A DNA stretch of 64,000 nt from an uncultured Lachnospiraceae bacterium (GCA_951801245.1 CATOMC010000009.1:1-64000); one strand, 5' to 3'. Counted from the stretch's first letter, positions 43,943 to 53,710 are shown. The notes: a model not told the origin generated them from the letters alone. Numbers and translations: made by a program.

Positions 43943-44962
43943 ATGGCGGCAAAAGCAGCTAATGAGAATATAAGCGGACTACAGAAGGCGGCTATATTAA
44001 TGATCGCGCTGGGGCCGGAGAAGTCGGCATCGATTTTTAAACATCTGAAAGAAGACGAAGTAGAAGAACTGACGCTGGAGATCGCGAATACCAGAAGTAT
44101 CACGCCGCAGGTCAAGGATGAAGTGGTCAACGAATTCTACCAGGTATGTCTGGCACAGCAGTATATCGCAGAGGGCGGTATCAATTATGCCAAGGAACTT
44201 CTGGAGAAATCTTTTGGTGCCGAGAAGGCAATGGACGTTATCGGCAAGCTGACGGCATCTTTGCAGGTAAAACCGTTCGAATTCATCAGAAAGACGGATG
44301 CGGCACAGCTTCTGAACTTTATTCAGGACGAACATCCGCAGACGATCGCGCTTATTTTGTCCTATTTATCAGCAGCACAGGCGGCAATCATTGTCTCGGC
44401 ACTTCCGCCGGACAGACAGGCCGATGTGGCAAAACGTATTGCAGTGATGGACCGTACGAGTCCAGATGTGATCAAGGAAGTGGAGAAGGTATTGGAATCA
44501 AAACTGTCATCTCTGGTAAACCAGGATTACACGATTATCGGTGGTGTGGACGCTGTCGTGGAGATTTTGAATACAGTAGACCGTGGTACAGAGAAACATA
44601 TCATGGAGACTTTGGAAATCGAAGAGCCGGAACTGGCCGACGAGATCAGAAAGAAGATGTTTGTCTTCGAGGATATCCTTCTTCTGGACGATCGTGCGAT
44701 TCAGCGTGTGCTGCGTGACGTGGATAACAGCGACCTGGCGATCGCCCTCAAGGGATCGAATGAAGAAGTGCAGAATGCAATCTTCAACAACCTGTCCAAG
44801 CGTCTGGCAGTCATGATCAAGGAAGATATGGAGTTCATGGGTCCGGTACGTATGAAGGATGTGGAAGAAGCACAGCAGAAGATCGTAAACATCATCAGAA
44901 AACTGGAAGACTCCGCAGAAATTGTTATCTCCAGAGGTGGAGGTGACGAGATCATTGTCTAG
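43943..44962 (+). CDS. fliG: Flagellar motor switch protein FliG
   Basis: 339 residues. GLQKAAILMIALGPEKSASIFKHL opens the N-terminal FliF-binding domain; the middle EHPQTIALILSYL motif and the C-terminal torque helix region (FVFEDILLLDDRAIQRVLRDVD) are intact. FliG transmits stator force to the rotor. Its last codons (Gly-rich RGGGDEIIV) double as the ribosome site GGAGGTGA of fliH at 44939-44946, and it overlaps fliH by 8 bases. Confidence 0.97.
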   Translation: MAAKAANENISGLQKAAILMIALGPEKSASIFKHLKEDEVEELTLEIANTRSITPQVKDEVVNEFYQVCLAQQYIAEGGINYAKELLEKSFGAEKAMDVIGKLTASLQVKPFEFIRKTDAAQLLNFIQDEHPQTIALILSYLSAAQAAIIVSALPPDRQADVAKRIAVMDRTSPDVIKEVEKVLESKLSSLVNQDYTIIGGVDAVVEILNTVDRGTEKHIMETLEIEEPELADEIRKKMFVFEDILLLDDRAIQRVLRDVDNSDLAIALKGSNEEVQNAIFNNLSKRLAVMIKEDMEFMGPVRMKDVEEAQQKIVNIIRKLEDSAEIVISRGGGDEIIV

Positions 44963-45830
44963 GAATTTATATAAATCCAGTTGGGTTAGAGTAACTGACG
45001 AAGATAAATGTCTGATTGACAGTAACAGCAGACTTGAGGAGCGGATCGCCCAGTGGGAGACGCTTCGCCGGACGAATGAGAGCGCCGTACCCAGATATGA
45101 CGGAGAAGAAGACGGTGAGACGTCCGAGTTTGTAGGCGGACTGGGCGGCGAGGAGATAGATGCCCTCTTTAGTGACGGCGGCAATGTGATCAAAGCCGGG
45201 GCGGAGGAAGCCGTTCCGGATCTGGAGTCAGTCAGGGCGGAGGCACAGGAGATACTTGATGCGGCGCAGGCGGAGGCAGACGAGATGCTTAGGAATGCGC
45301 AGGCAGAGATAGAAGTGCAGCGCAGGCAGGCCAGAGAGGAAGGCAATAAGCGGGGCTATAATGAGGGTTACCAACAGGGTCTTTCCGAAGTGGATGATAT
45401 GAAGCAGGCGCTGGCGGAAGATAAGCGTCTGTTAGAAGCAGAATTTGATCAGCTCGTGGAAAATCTGGAACCTGATTTTATAGATACGATCACAGCAGTC
45501 TATAATCATCTCTTTCATGTAGACCTGATGGATAACAGAGATATCCTGGTGCATCTGATAGACTCCACTCTGCGCAGGGTGGAGAGCAGCAGGACTTTTA
45601 TTGTGCACGTCTCTGCAGAAGATTATCCCTATGTTAATATGCAGAAACAGACCCTCACGGAAGGCGCGGTAGCAGGACGGGGGCTGATTGAGATCATAGA
45701 GGATATCGCCCTTGCCAAGGGAGATTGTCTGATTGAGACAGACGGCGGTATATTTGACTGTGGGATCAATACACAGTTGGAGGAACTGACAAGGAAATTA
45801 CGGGTGTTATCGTTTGATAAAACGGAGTGA
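44955..45830 (+). CDS. fliH: Flagellar export protein FliH
   Basis: 291 residues from TTG at 44955, giving (M)SRNLYKSSWVRV, the usual clostridial FliH start, 8 bases after a perfect GGAGGTGA inside fliG. The frame extends upstream but that part is in fliG. An acidic region (EEDGETSEFVGGLGGEEIDALF) is followed by a long helix (LESVRAEAQEILDAAQAEADEMLRNAQAEI, split here for description) with alanine and glutamate, and the C-terminal FliH/V-ATPase E-like domain. FliH binds FliI and escorts export substrates. Overlap with fliG suggests coupled translation. Confidence 0.9.
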   Translation: MSRNLYKSSWVRVTDEDKCLIDSNSRLEERIAQWETLRRTNESAVPRYDGEEDGETSEFVGGLGGEEIDALFSDGGNVIKAGAEEAVPDLESVRAEAQEILDAAQAEADEMLRNAQAEIEVQRRQAREEGNKRGYNEGYQQGLSEVDDMKQALAEDKRLLEAEFDQLVENLEPDFIDTITAVYNHLFHVDLMDNRDILVHLIDSTLRRVESSRTFIVHVSAEDYPYVNMQKQTLTEGAVAGRGLIEIIEDIALAKGDCLIETDGGIFDCGINTQLEELTRKLRVLSFDKTE

Positions 45831-45847
45831 GAAGCAGAGAGCCGACC

Positions 45848-47158
45848 ATGAATACAGCGATCAACTTTCATAAATACAGCAGCATATTGGATGACACTTT
45901 CTTTAAAAAAATGGGGAAAGTCGAGAACGTGGTAGGACTTACCATTGAGTCCGCGGGTCCGGAGGCAAAGCTGGGCGATCTGTGTCTGATCTATCCGGCA
46001 GGGGATTATCCGCCGATCACGGCGGAAGTAGTCGGGTTCAAGGAGCGCAGGACGCTTCTGATGCCCTGTGACAATACGGACGGCATTGGTCTGGGATGTA
46101 TCGTGGAAAATACGGGCAATCCGCTGACAGTGCCGGTGGGTGACGACCTCTTGGGGAAGGTGCTTGACGGCCTGGGTAGGATTGACGGGCAGTATATGCC
46201 GGGTGTCCCCTACAGTGTGGAGGCACAGCCGCCGGACGCTATGAGCAGAAAGATCATTGCGGATGTACTGCCGTTAGGGGTCAAGGCGATCGATGGCCTG
46301 ATGACGGTGGGTAAGGGTCAGCGTATCGGCATTTTTGCCGGTTCCGGTGTCGGAAAATCCACTTTGATGGGTATGTTTGCCCGCAATACCAAAGCAGATA
46401 TTAATGTGATCGCGCTGATCGGCGAGCGAGGCCGGGAAGTGCGCGAGTTCGTGGAAAGAGATCTGGGCGAAGAAGGTATGCGGCGGTCCGTGGTGGTGGT
46501 AGCTACCTCAGATAAATCAGCCTTAGAGAGAAATAAAGCGGCTAAGACAGCCTGTGCTATCGCAGAGTATTTCAGAGATCAGGGAAGGGATGTGCTCCTG
46601 ATGATGGACTCCCTGACACGTTTTTCCATGGCACAAAGAGAGATCGGGCTTGCCAGCGGAGAACCGCCGGTGTCCAGAGGATATCCGCCCAGTGTGTATT
46701 CGGAGATGCCAAGGCTTCTGGAACGGGCAGGATGTGCCAGTGTTGGATCCATTACGGGTCTGTACACGGTACTGGTGGATGGTGATGATATGAATGAGCC
46801 GATCACGGACACGGCCAGAAGTATTCTGGACGGCCATATCATGCTGAACCGGAAACTGGCCCATCAGAATCACTATCCGGCAATCGATGTCCTGCAGAGT
46901 ATTTCCAGATGCATGAGCCAGATTGTAGACAAAGAACATAAAATGTTGGCCGGTAAATTAAAGAATGTGCTGGCCACCTATAATGAGGCGGAGGATTTGA
47001 TCAATATCGGTGCCTATAAGAGCGGCAGTAACCGGAATATTGATTATGCCATAGAGAAGATTGAAGCGGTCAATGATTTCCTCATGCAGGACGTGGATTC
47101 CAAATACAGCTATGAGGAGTCGGTCGAGATGCTGCGGGAACTTTTTGCAGAAGAATAA
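45848..47158 (+). CDS. fliI: Flagellum-specific ATPase FliI
   Basis: 436 residues from ATG at 45848. Walker A GIFAGSGVGKSTLMGM near 165, Walker B VLLMMDSLTRFSMAQREI, and GEPPVSRGYPPSVYSEMPRLLERAG, the strongly conserved FliI/YscN segment. It powers or assists flagellar protein export with FliH and FliJ. ATP synthase beta-like, but its place in the fli operon identifies it. Confidence 0.97.
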   Translation: MNTAINFHKYSSILDDTFFKKMGKVENVVGLTIESAGPEAKLGDLCLIYPAGDYPPITAEVVGFKERRTLLMPCDNTDGIGLGCIVENTGNPLTVPVGDDLLGKVLDGLGRIDGQYMPGVPYSVEAQPPDAMSRKIIADVLPLGVKAIDGLMTVGKGQRIGIFAGSGVGKSTLMGMFARNTKADINVIALIGERGREVREFVERDLGEEGMRRSVVVVATSDKSALERNKAAKTACAIAEYFRDQGRDVLLMMDSLTRFSMAQREIGLASGEPPVSRGYPPSVYSEMPRLLERAGCASVGSITGLYTVLVDGDDMNEPITDTARSILDGHIMLNRKLAHQNHYPAIDVLQSISRCMSQIVDKEHKMLAGKLKNVLATYNEAEDLINIGAYKSGSNRNIDYAIEKIEAVNDFLMQDVDSKYSYEESVEMLRELFAEE

Positions 47159-47212
47159 GAAAAGCCTTTGTCCGGCCGGACAACTGTAAAGGCAAAGAAG
47201 AGGTGACCGGCT

Positions 47213-47677
47213 ATGGCGAAGTTCAGATACAGGATGCAGAGTATCCTGAATATCAAATATCAGCTTGAGACCCAGGCCAAAATGGAAGTCGGCAGAGCGC
47301 AGATGCAGCTAAATGAGGAAGAAGAGCGACTTCAGCACTTTATCGACCGCAAGGAGGCCTATCTCGAGGAAGGCAGGCGGATGCGCAGCCAGACACTGAA
47401 TGTCAATGACCTAAGGGATAACAGAAATGCCATGCGGGTCATGGACGACAGGATCGAGGAGCAAAAGATCCAGGTCAGAAAAGCAGAAGAAGTGCTTGAA
47501 AGGGCCAGAGAAAAGTTAAAAGAGGTCATGCAGGAACGTAAGATGCATGAGAAACTCAAAGAAAAAGCGTTAGACCAGTTCTTGCAGGAGGAGAAAGCGG
47601 CCGAAGGCAAGGTCGTGGATGAACTTACCAGCTACACTTACGGACAACGTGGAAAGAGGAATGGGAATGGCGAATGA
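47213..47677 (+). CDS. fliJ: Flagellar export protein FliJ
   Basis: 154 residues, almost wholly coiled coil: KFRYRMQSILNIKYQLETQ is the FliJ start, followed by long charged heptads (EEERLQHFIDRKEAYLEEG). FliJ links the export ATPase to the gate, like a rotor stalk. GAAGAGGTGA precedes the ATG. It overlaps the next gene by 11 bases. Confidence 0.88.
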   Translation: MAKFRYRMQSILNIKYQLETQAKMEVGRAQMQLNEEEERLQHFIDRKEAYLEEGRRMRSQTLNVNDLRDNRNAMRVMDDRIEEQKIQVRKAEEVLERAREKLKEVMQERKMHEKLKEKALDQFLQEEKAAEGKVVDELTSYTYGQRGKRNGNGE

Positions 47678-48554
47678 AGTAGCAGATCTGGGCATGGAGC
47701 CAGAATTAGACAAAAAGGCAGAGAAGAAGCGCTTAAAAGAAGAGCGCAATAAAATAAAGAATGACCGGAAGGCGCAAAAAAAGGAAGCCAAGCAGCGTGC
47801 TAAGGAGATTTCGGAGCAGGAGGCAAAGCTCAGCGAGGACGAGGAAGCTGGCGGTGTATCCGTATTTTTGGTAACAGTAGTTATTGTTATTATCTGGATT
47901 GCCATTCTGTGTCTTTTGATCAAGCTGGATGTGGGTGGATTCGGTTCCGGTGTGCTTGCACCTGTCTTAAAAGATGTGCCGGTGATCAATAAGATCCTGC
48001 CGGCAGATACGGTAGTGAATACCGATGACGGAGAGTCTTACGGTGGTTATACCAGTCTGCGTGAGGCGGTAGATTACATTAAGGATCTGGAACTGCAGAT
48101 CGAAGAACTGCAGTCCGCTACCAACGTGAGCACCGAGGAAGTGAATGAACTGCGGGCAGAGATCGAAAGACTGCAGACCTTCGAGGATGCGCAGATTGAG
48201 TTTGAGCGTATTAAGACGGAATTTTATGAGGAAGTTATCTATGCCGAGAACGGGCCGGGGGCCGAGGAGTACCAGAAATACTACCAGACCATGGATCCGA
48301 CTACGGCAGAGTATCTATATAAGCAAGTGGTAGAGCAGGTGGAGGCCGATAAGGAGATCCAGGATTATGCGCAGGCTTACTCAGAGATGAAGCCGAAGCA
48401 GGCAGCGGCGATCTTCGAGGCAATGACGGACGATCTGGATCTGGCGGCTAAGATTCTGGCACAGATGAGTGCGGAGGACCGCGGTAATGTGCTGGGCGCT
48501 ATGGATCCGGAAGTGGCTTCGAGACTGACGAAGATCATGGATCCGGATTCGTAA
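47667..48554 (+). CDS. MotE/YlxF-like flagellar protein with MgtE_N domain
   Basis: 295 residues from ATG at 47667 (AGAGGA ends 6 bases before it). A charged N-terminal region (KKAEKKRLKEERNKIKND) is followed by one membrane segment near 70-90 (VFLVTVVIVIIWIAILCLLI), a coiled coil (LELQIEELQSATNVSTEEV) and a C-terminal MgtE_N-like helical domain (KPKQAAAIFEAMTDDLDLA … LGAMDPEVASRLTKIM). This matches the MotE chaperone family and the YlxF protein located between fliJ and fliK in B. subtilis. MotE supports stator assembly; the same role here is inference. Confidence 0.82.
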   Translation: MANEVADLGMEPELDKKAEKKRLKEERNKIKNDRKAQKKEAKQRAKEISEQEAKLSEDEEAGGVSVFLVTVVIVIIWIAILCLLIKLDVGGFGSGVLAPVLKDVPVINKILPADTVVNTDDGESYGGYTSLREAVDYIKDLELQIEELQSATNVSTEEVNELRAEIERLQTFEDAQIEFERIKTEFYEEVIYAENGPGAEEYQKYYQTMDPTTAEYLYKQVVEQVEADKEIQDYAQAYSEMKPKQAAAIFEAMTDDLDLAAKILAQMSAEDRGNVLGAMDPEVASRLTKIMDPDS

Positions 48555-48824
48555 GAAATGAAACAAATGACGCCTCAACAGATATTCTTAAAAAAGATAG
48601 ATTCTTAAATGGAGAATGCTTGAGGAATCTGTTGGAACTGCCGATATAGTAAACAGAATGTAGAATACTGCCTGAATTATGAAATGGATAAATATCTCAG
48701 CAGGAACTACACAGAAGATGCAGGTAATATGATGCAGTTATATACCATATGAATATCATATGTTATATATAAAAGCCGCAAGGCACAAGAACCTTGAAAA
48801 CTAAAGAAAGGAGGAAGAAAGGAA
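48555..48824 (+). other. Gap before fliK
   Basis: No gene supported. CATATG occurs twice (around 48748 and 48759) within AT-rich sequence just before a TATATAAAAG block, which could be a promoter region for fliK. GCCGATAT at 48641-48648 resembles a flagellar sigma -10 but lacks a good -35. A 17-codon frame at 48558 is too short to judge. Confidence 0.35.
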
Positions 48825-50330
48825 ATGACGGTAAACAATGTAAATGCTCTGCTTGCCTACACTGCGAACCAGAATGTCCAGACGGCGGCTAAGACGGATG
48901 AGGCCGTAAAGGAAGGGTTTGATAAGCTGATGACAAAGATGAGCGACCAGCTCACCAACTTGCAGGTAAAAGCGGTTACGGCGCAGGTACCGGCATCGAA
49001 GGAAACAGAGCAGACCCAGGCGGTTGAGAACACACCGGTGAAAGATACGGCGCTGAAGGACGATACCGCGCAGACTGTCGATGAAGGGCAGGAGACCGGC
49101 ACGGATAAGGCGGATGCTCAGGTAGAACAGGACGGGCAGAAGGAAGTGACCGGGGAAACGCAGGAGACTGAGGCTGACACAGATGCAGCACAGGAGACGG
49201 TGGAAGAGAAAGCCGGGGAACTGATGCAGGAAGTGGCTGACGTATTGGATATTCCGCTTGAAAAGGTGGAGGAAGCCATGGAAATCCTGGGGTTGACAGC
49301 GGTAGATTTATTTGATCCGGCGAATCTAAAACAACTGTTATTGAATCTGACGGACAGTGTGGATGAGGTAGCGCTTGTGACCAATGAAACGCTTTATGGG
49401 AATCTGCAGGAGCTGCTGACAGCAGTGGAGGAGAGTTTAGGAGCATTGCAGGAAGAACTCGGACTGAATGCCGAGGAACTTGATGCGCTGATGGAGCAGA
49501 TGATGAAAGAAGTGCCTGAAGAAGCGCCAGTGCAGGATATGACACAGACCCCTGAGGTAAGCGTGGAAGGTATGAAAGACTATGCGGTATCCGTGCAGAG
49601 GGACGGTGAGACTGTACAGATCAAAGTCACGGTAGATGATGCGACCGGTACGAAGAGTACCAGTGAGCAGGTAACAGATTCTACGCAGACACAGATACAA
49701 GCTCCGGTGAAGCAGGAAAAGGCAGCTTCCGACATGGGACATGGACAGGAAGGCGCAAACACAGGCGAACATACAACGGGCAACGCTATCTTACAGCATC
49801 TCATGCAGCAGTTAGAGACAGCGGAGACGACAGAGGCGCCGGTGGAACAGCCGGTATACCAGTCGGCACAGTCAGAGCAGATCATGAATCAGATCGTGGA
49901 GTACATGAAGGTTAATATAAGTGAAGAAACACAGAAGATGGAGATGCAGCTTCATCCCGCAAGCTTAGGGACAGTCAATGTACAGATCGCGGCCAAGGAC
50001 GGCGTTATTACGGCGCAGTTCACCACACAGAATGAAGCAGTGCGGGCCGTGCTCGAGACACAGATGATTCAGCTTAAGGAGCAGTTCGAGGAACAGGGTA
50101 TCAAAGTCGATGCCGTGGAAGTTACAGTAGCCAATCATGCTTATGGCGACCAGTCCTTTGAAGGGCAGGAAAACATGGATCAGGATAAGGGCAGCACCAA
50201 GAAGGGTACGAGAAGGATTAATCTGGATCTGCTCGACGGGGATGAGGAACTTGCCGAGATGGATGATTCTGAGCGGATCGCAGTGGAAATGATGCAGGCA
50301 AACGGTAACACAGTAGATTACATGGCATAG
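48825..50330 (+). CDS. fliK: Flagellar hook-length control protein FliK
   Basis: 501 residues. The first 340 residues are acidic, Gln/Thr/Glu-rich low complexity, as expected for the ruler part. The conserved C-terminal Flg_hook domain is KMEMQLHPASLGTVNVQIAAKDGVITAQF followed by QMIQLKEQFEEQGIKVDAVEV. FliK sets hook length and switches export to filament proteins by acting on FlhB. AAAGGAGG precedes the ATG. Followed by flgD and flgE, its usual partners. Confidence 0.92.
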   Translation: MTVNNVNALLAYTANQNVQTAAKTDEAVKEGFDKLMTKMSDQLTNLQVKAVTAQVPASKETEQTQAVENTPVKDTALKDDTAQTVDEGQETGTDKADAQVEQDGQKEVTGETQETEADTDAAQETVEEKAGELMQEVADVLDIPLEKVEEAMEILGLTAVDLFDPANLKQLLLNLTDSVDEVALVTNETLYGNLQELLTAVEESLGALQEELGLNAEELDALMEQMMKEVPEEAPVQDMTQTPEVSVEGMKDYAVSVQRDGETVQIKVTVDDATGTKSTSEQVTDSTQTQIQAPVKQEKAASDMGHGQEGANTGEHTTGNAILQHLMQQLETAETTEAPVEQPVYQSAQSEQIMNQIVEYMKVNISEETQKMEMQLHPASLGTVNVQIAAKDGVITAQFTTQNEAVRAVLETQMIQLKEQFEEQGIKVDAVEVTVANHAYGDQSFEGQENMDQDKGSTKKGTRRINLDLLDGDEELAEMDDSERIAVEMMQANGNTVDYMA

Positions 50331-50384
50331 TATGGACGAAACAGTGCAGACAGAACAATTCAGACATAGAAAGGAGTAAGACAT

Positions 50385-51131
50385 ATGGGAGCAGTACAGA
50401 AAGTCGAGGACGGCAAATTAGTGGAATCCAATTCCGCGGCGTCTCTTGCGAACAAAAGCGCCAAGAAGACCGGTAACGATAGTCTTGACAAAGATGCGTT
50501 CTTACAGCTTCTGGTGGCACAGATGAAATATCAGGATCCTCTGGAGCCTACATCTAACACCGAGTATATTTCGCAGTATGCGACCTTCTCGGAACTGGAG
50601 CAGATGCAGAATATGAGCTCATCGATGGATCTGTTCAGGGCATCTTCCCTGGTAGGGCAGACCGTACTTCTGGAGATCACGGACAGCACAGGAAGAACCA
50701 CCAATGTGCAGGGTAATGTAGACTATGTGCAGTATGAAAAGAACAAAGCATATCTTTCCATCAACGGAGAATTGTATTCGATGGACGATCTGGTTACGGT
50801 AGCGGATCAGGCATATCTGGATGCTTATAAGTTAGCGGCTGAATTCTTGAATACTTACAAGAAACTTCCGGCGCTCGGCAGTCTGACAATCAGCGACAGA
50901 GCGAACGTGGAGAAGTTAGACGAGATGTATAAGAACATGACAGAATACCAGAAAGGCTTCCTGACAGAGGAACATGGTAAGACCCTAGAGAAATATGTGA
51001 GCAAGATGAAGGATCTGATAGCAATCGCCGAGGCGGATAAGGACAATAAGCCCGATGGTGATACCGATGGTGATATTGACACCGATGGAGAAGGTGAAGG
51101 GGACACGGACGGTGTAGACGGCGATAAGTAA
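50385..51131 (+). CDS. flgD: Flagellar hook capping protein FlgD with extra helical domain
   Basis: 248 residues. The N-terminal FlgD domain is clear: LDKDAFLQLLVAQMKYQDPLEPTSNTEYISQYATFSELEQ (conserved segment), then a small beta part to about 140. Residues about 145-220 form an unusual helical segment (LPALGSLTISDRANVEKL, MYKNMTEYQKGFLTEEHGK) resembling helical repeats of Gram-positive surface proteins with YxxLTxxQKxxV patterns. The tail (225-248) is Asp/Gly-rich. FlgD caps the hook during assembly and is discarded. AAAGGAGT precedes the ATG. Confidence 0.9.
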   Translation: MGAVQKVEDGKLVESNSAASLANKSAKKTGNDSLDKDAFLQLLVAQMKYQDPLEPTSNTEYISQYATFSELEQMQNMSSSMDLFRASSLVGQTVLLEITDSTGRTTNVQGNVDYVQYEKNKAYLSINGELYSMDDLVTVADQAYLDAYKLAAEFLNTYKKLPALGSLTISDRANVEKLDEMYKNMTEYQKGFLTEEHGKTLEKYVSKMKDLIAIAEADKDNKPDGDTDGDIDTDGEGEGDTDGVDGDK

Positions 51132-51169
51132 CAGGCAGGAAGCAGCAGCTATCTCAAGGAGGAGAAATC

Positions 51170-51574
51170 ATGAAGATCCAGGGTAATCCATTCCTTTCCA
51201 TAGAGCAGCTGCAAGATCAATATTTGCATGGTAACAGGTCAAAAGGCAGTGCACTCACCCAGGAGGGCTTAAGCTTTCAGGATATTTTATCCGGTAAGAA
51301 AAGCACCATACAAGAGAGTGGAGAAGTCAAATTTTCCAAGCACGCGGCCAACCGGCTGGCAGACAGAAATATTGAACTGACGACGGATCAGGTAAACCGC
51401 CTGAACCTGGGAGCAGCCAAAGCTTCTGCGAAAGGAATCAACGAATCACTGGTCCTGGTGGATTCTCTCGCATTTATTGTGAATGTACCGAATCAGACGG
51501 TCATCACAGCGATGAATCAGACAGAGACCGACGAAAATGTATTTACTAATATTGACGGAGCCGTGATCATATAG
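51170..51574 (+). CDS. Flagellar operon protein, TIGR02530 family
   Basis: 134 residues. VKFSKHAANRLADRNIELT followed by INESLVLVDSLAFIVNVPNQTVITAMN is the pattern of the TIGR02530 flagellar family, found between flgD and flgE in many Firmicutes and Spirochaetes. Function is unknown; a role in hook assembly is likely from its place. AAGGAGGAG precedes the ATG. Confidence 0.88.
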   Translation: MKIQGNPFLSIEQLQDQYLHGNRSKGSALTQEGLSFQDILSGKKSTIQESGEVKFSKHAANRLADRNIELTTDQVNRLNLGAAKASAKGINESLVLVDSLAFIVNVPNQTVITAMNQTETDENVFTNIDGAVII

Positions 51575-51655
51575 CCGGACCTTAACGGAGGCTACAAGCC
51601 CTTGACTGACAGATAGGGCGGACGGTTCTTTACAGAATAAGGAGGTCATTTCACT

Positions 51656-53710
51656 ATGATGAGATCACTTTTCTCTGGTGTGGCAGGTCTTAAAACACAC
51701 CAGACAAGAATGGACGTTATCGGTAACAATATCGCCAACGTCAACACCACAGCGTACAAGGCGCAGAACATGGTATTCAGCGACTTATTATATCAGCAGA
51801 CCCAGGCGGCATCCGGGGCTAACGAACAGACCGGCCGAGGCGGCGTGAACCCCAGGCAGATTGGTCTGGGTTCCAAAACAGGAGCAATCTCTACCGCAAT
51901 CACCAGACAGGGTTCGGCGCAGTCCACGAACAACCCCTTTGATATCATGATTACGGGTGAGTCGTTCTTCATTGTAAATAACGGTTCTCAGAACTTCTTT
52001 ACAAGAGACGGTTCCTTCACCATCGATGGTGCGGGTAATCTGGTTATGGCAAGCACCGGTTATAAGGTAATGGGCTGGCAGGTAGATCCGGCGACCGGTG
52101 ATATCAGGCCGGATGCAGTATCTGCATTGCAGGTTATGAATCAAGACAACTTGAGAGTGGGTCCGGAGGGGACTACCAGAGCATTTGCATCCGGTATTCT
52201 GGATAAGAATGATACGAATGTGCATGCTACCGGCGGTCATGTCATGCTTCTTTCATTCTATGATAATAATGGTTATGAGTATACGGCAAAACTCAGTGTC
52301 CACAGTGATGGTCCGGAAGGGAAATATCGTGTAAGACTTGATGATATCATTGATGCAGATAGTGTTTCCTTAGTAAAGCTGTATGGTCTGGAGAATATTG
52401 ATCAGATTGCAAGCTTCGGTGGCACTTCACAGGATGTGGTTACTTCACTGTTTAGTCCTACAGACAATGCAAAGGTCGACACCAATAATGGTGCAGGACC
52501 GAATGTATTTACGGTGGAATTCCCGTTGGCGGAGGTATTGGATATTGACGGTAACGCTCTCTTAAAGGCGGCAGGAGAGGATCATATCAAGATTGACCCT
52601 GCTGTGACAGAAACGAAAGTGACAGATCCGCCGACTCCCGTGAAGGTAACGGCAGATGTGACGATATCCAAGAATGATTTGGAAAAGAACCCTTATAATT
52701 TGATTTATAATACGGCTACTAACTCTTACTGGACCAAAGCGGATCCGGATGCGACAGATCCGACACTGAAGGTTTCTAAGGAGATTAAGACTCCGGCTGA
52801 CTGGCAGGCGGCTCTTCAGGCTATGCAGGGATTGGATAAGGTTACTTTTGATGGTACCGGTAATGGTGTGACAGTCAATACAGACGGCAGTGTTACTTTT
52901 AATTTCACGGCGGAATGTGATCCCCTGATAGAGGCGACCAGAATTACCGGTAAGGAAAGTTTTGGTATAACCCCTACAGAGGAGAAGGACATCTTAAAGT
53001 ATGTGTACAATGTGGAAGACAAAGAGGGTACCACCTACACGCTTGACTATGTAGGGCCGGACGGTCGTGCACAGATTACGGCGACCACGATCAAGAGCGG
53101 TTTCCCGTTGGAATACAATACGGATAATGGTGAATTTATTTATATTGGAACACAGGGCAGTGACAGTGCGATGCTGACCTTCAATGCTTCAGCATCTACG
53201 CTGACAGGAGATACCGTGCCGCTTGGTCATTTCAATAATATTGAGATTGATTTCTCTGGCTCGGCTATGCTTAATAATGGTAAGGTGTCTTCCATCGATC
53301 TTGATAAAGGTGCAGGAGATGAGAATAACACAGGAATCGGCAGAAAGCCCGGTGAATTGATCGGTATCGAGGTAGGTCAGGACGGTAAGATTACAGCTTC
53401 TTACGACAATGGTCTTTCCAAACTGTTAGGACAGATCGCAGTGGCGAACTTCGCCAACGCGTCAGGTCTTGCCAAAGCGGGTAATAACTTGTATTCAGCA
53501 ACTATGAACTCTGGTGATTTCAATGGTCAAGGGGAAGACATAACGGCTAACGGCGGTACGATGGAATCTGGTGTTTTGGAGATGAGTAATGTAGATTTGT
53601 CTTCTGAGTTTACAGAGATGATCACCACACAGCGTGGTTTCCAGGCGAACAGCCGAATTATCACCACTTCTGACTCAATGTTAGAAGAGCTGGTTAACTT
53701 AAAGAGATAA
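51656..53710 (+). CDS. flgE: Flagellar hook protein FlgE
   Basis: 684 residues, long for FlgE. The N-terminus MRSLFSGVAGLKTHQTRMDVIGNNIANVNTTAYK and C-terminus LSSEFTEMITTQRGFQANSRIITTSDSMLEELVNL are the conserved rod/hook helices (quoted only to locate them). The middle holds a large variable beta-rich insertion (about 270-500). FlgE polymerises into the hook. GGAGGT lies 8 bases before the first ATG. A hairpin follows about 110 bases after the stop, and the next flagellar gene is over 1 kb away. Confidence 0.96.
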   Translation: MMRSLFSGVAGLKTHQTRMDVIGNNIANVNTTAYKAQNMVFSDLLYQQTQAASGANEQTGRGGVNPRQIGLGSKTGAISTAITRQGSAQSTNNPFDIMITGESFFIVNNGSQNFFTRDGSFTIDGAGNLVMASTGYKVMGWQVDPATGDIRPDAVSALQVMNQDNLRVGPEGTTRAFASGILDKNDTNVHATGGHVMLLSFYDNNGYEYTAKLSVHSDGPEGKYRVRLDDIIDADSVSLVKLYGLENIDQIASFGGTSQDVVTSLFSPTDNAKVDTNNGAGPNVFTVEFPLAEVLDIDGNALLKAAGEDHIKIDPAVTETKVTDPPTPVKVTADVTISKNDLEKNPYNLIYNTATNSYWTKADPDATDPTLKVSKEIKTPADWQAALQAMQGLDKVTFDGTGNGVTVNTDGSVTFNFTAECDPLIEATRITGKESFGITPTEEKDILKYVYNVEDKEGTTYTLDYVGPDGRAQITATTIKSGFPLEYNTDNGEFIYIGTQGSDSAMLTFNASASTLTGDTVPLGHFNNIEIDFSGSAMLNNGKVSSIDLDKGAGDENNTGIGRKPGELIGIEVGQDGKITASYDNGLSKLLGQIAVANFANASGLAKAGNNLYSATMNSGDFNGQGEDITANGGTMESGVLEMSNVDLSSEFTEMITTQRGFQANSRIITTSDSMLEELVNLKR

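Noticed and set aside
48621..48648. Flagellar sigma factor promoter before fliK
   Set aside because: GCCGATAT fits the -10 but the -35 is TTGA where TAAA is expected, so support is too weak.
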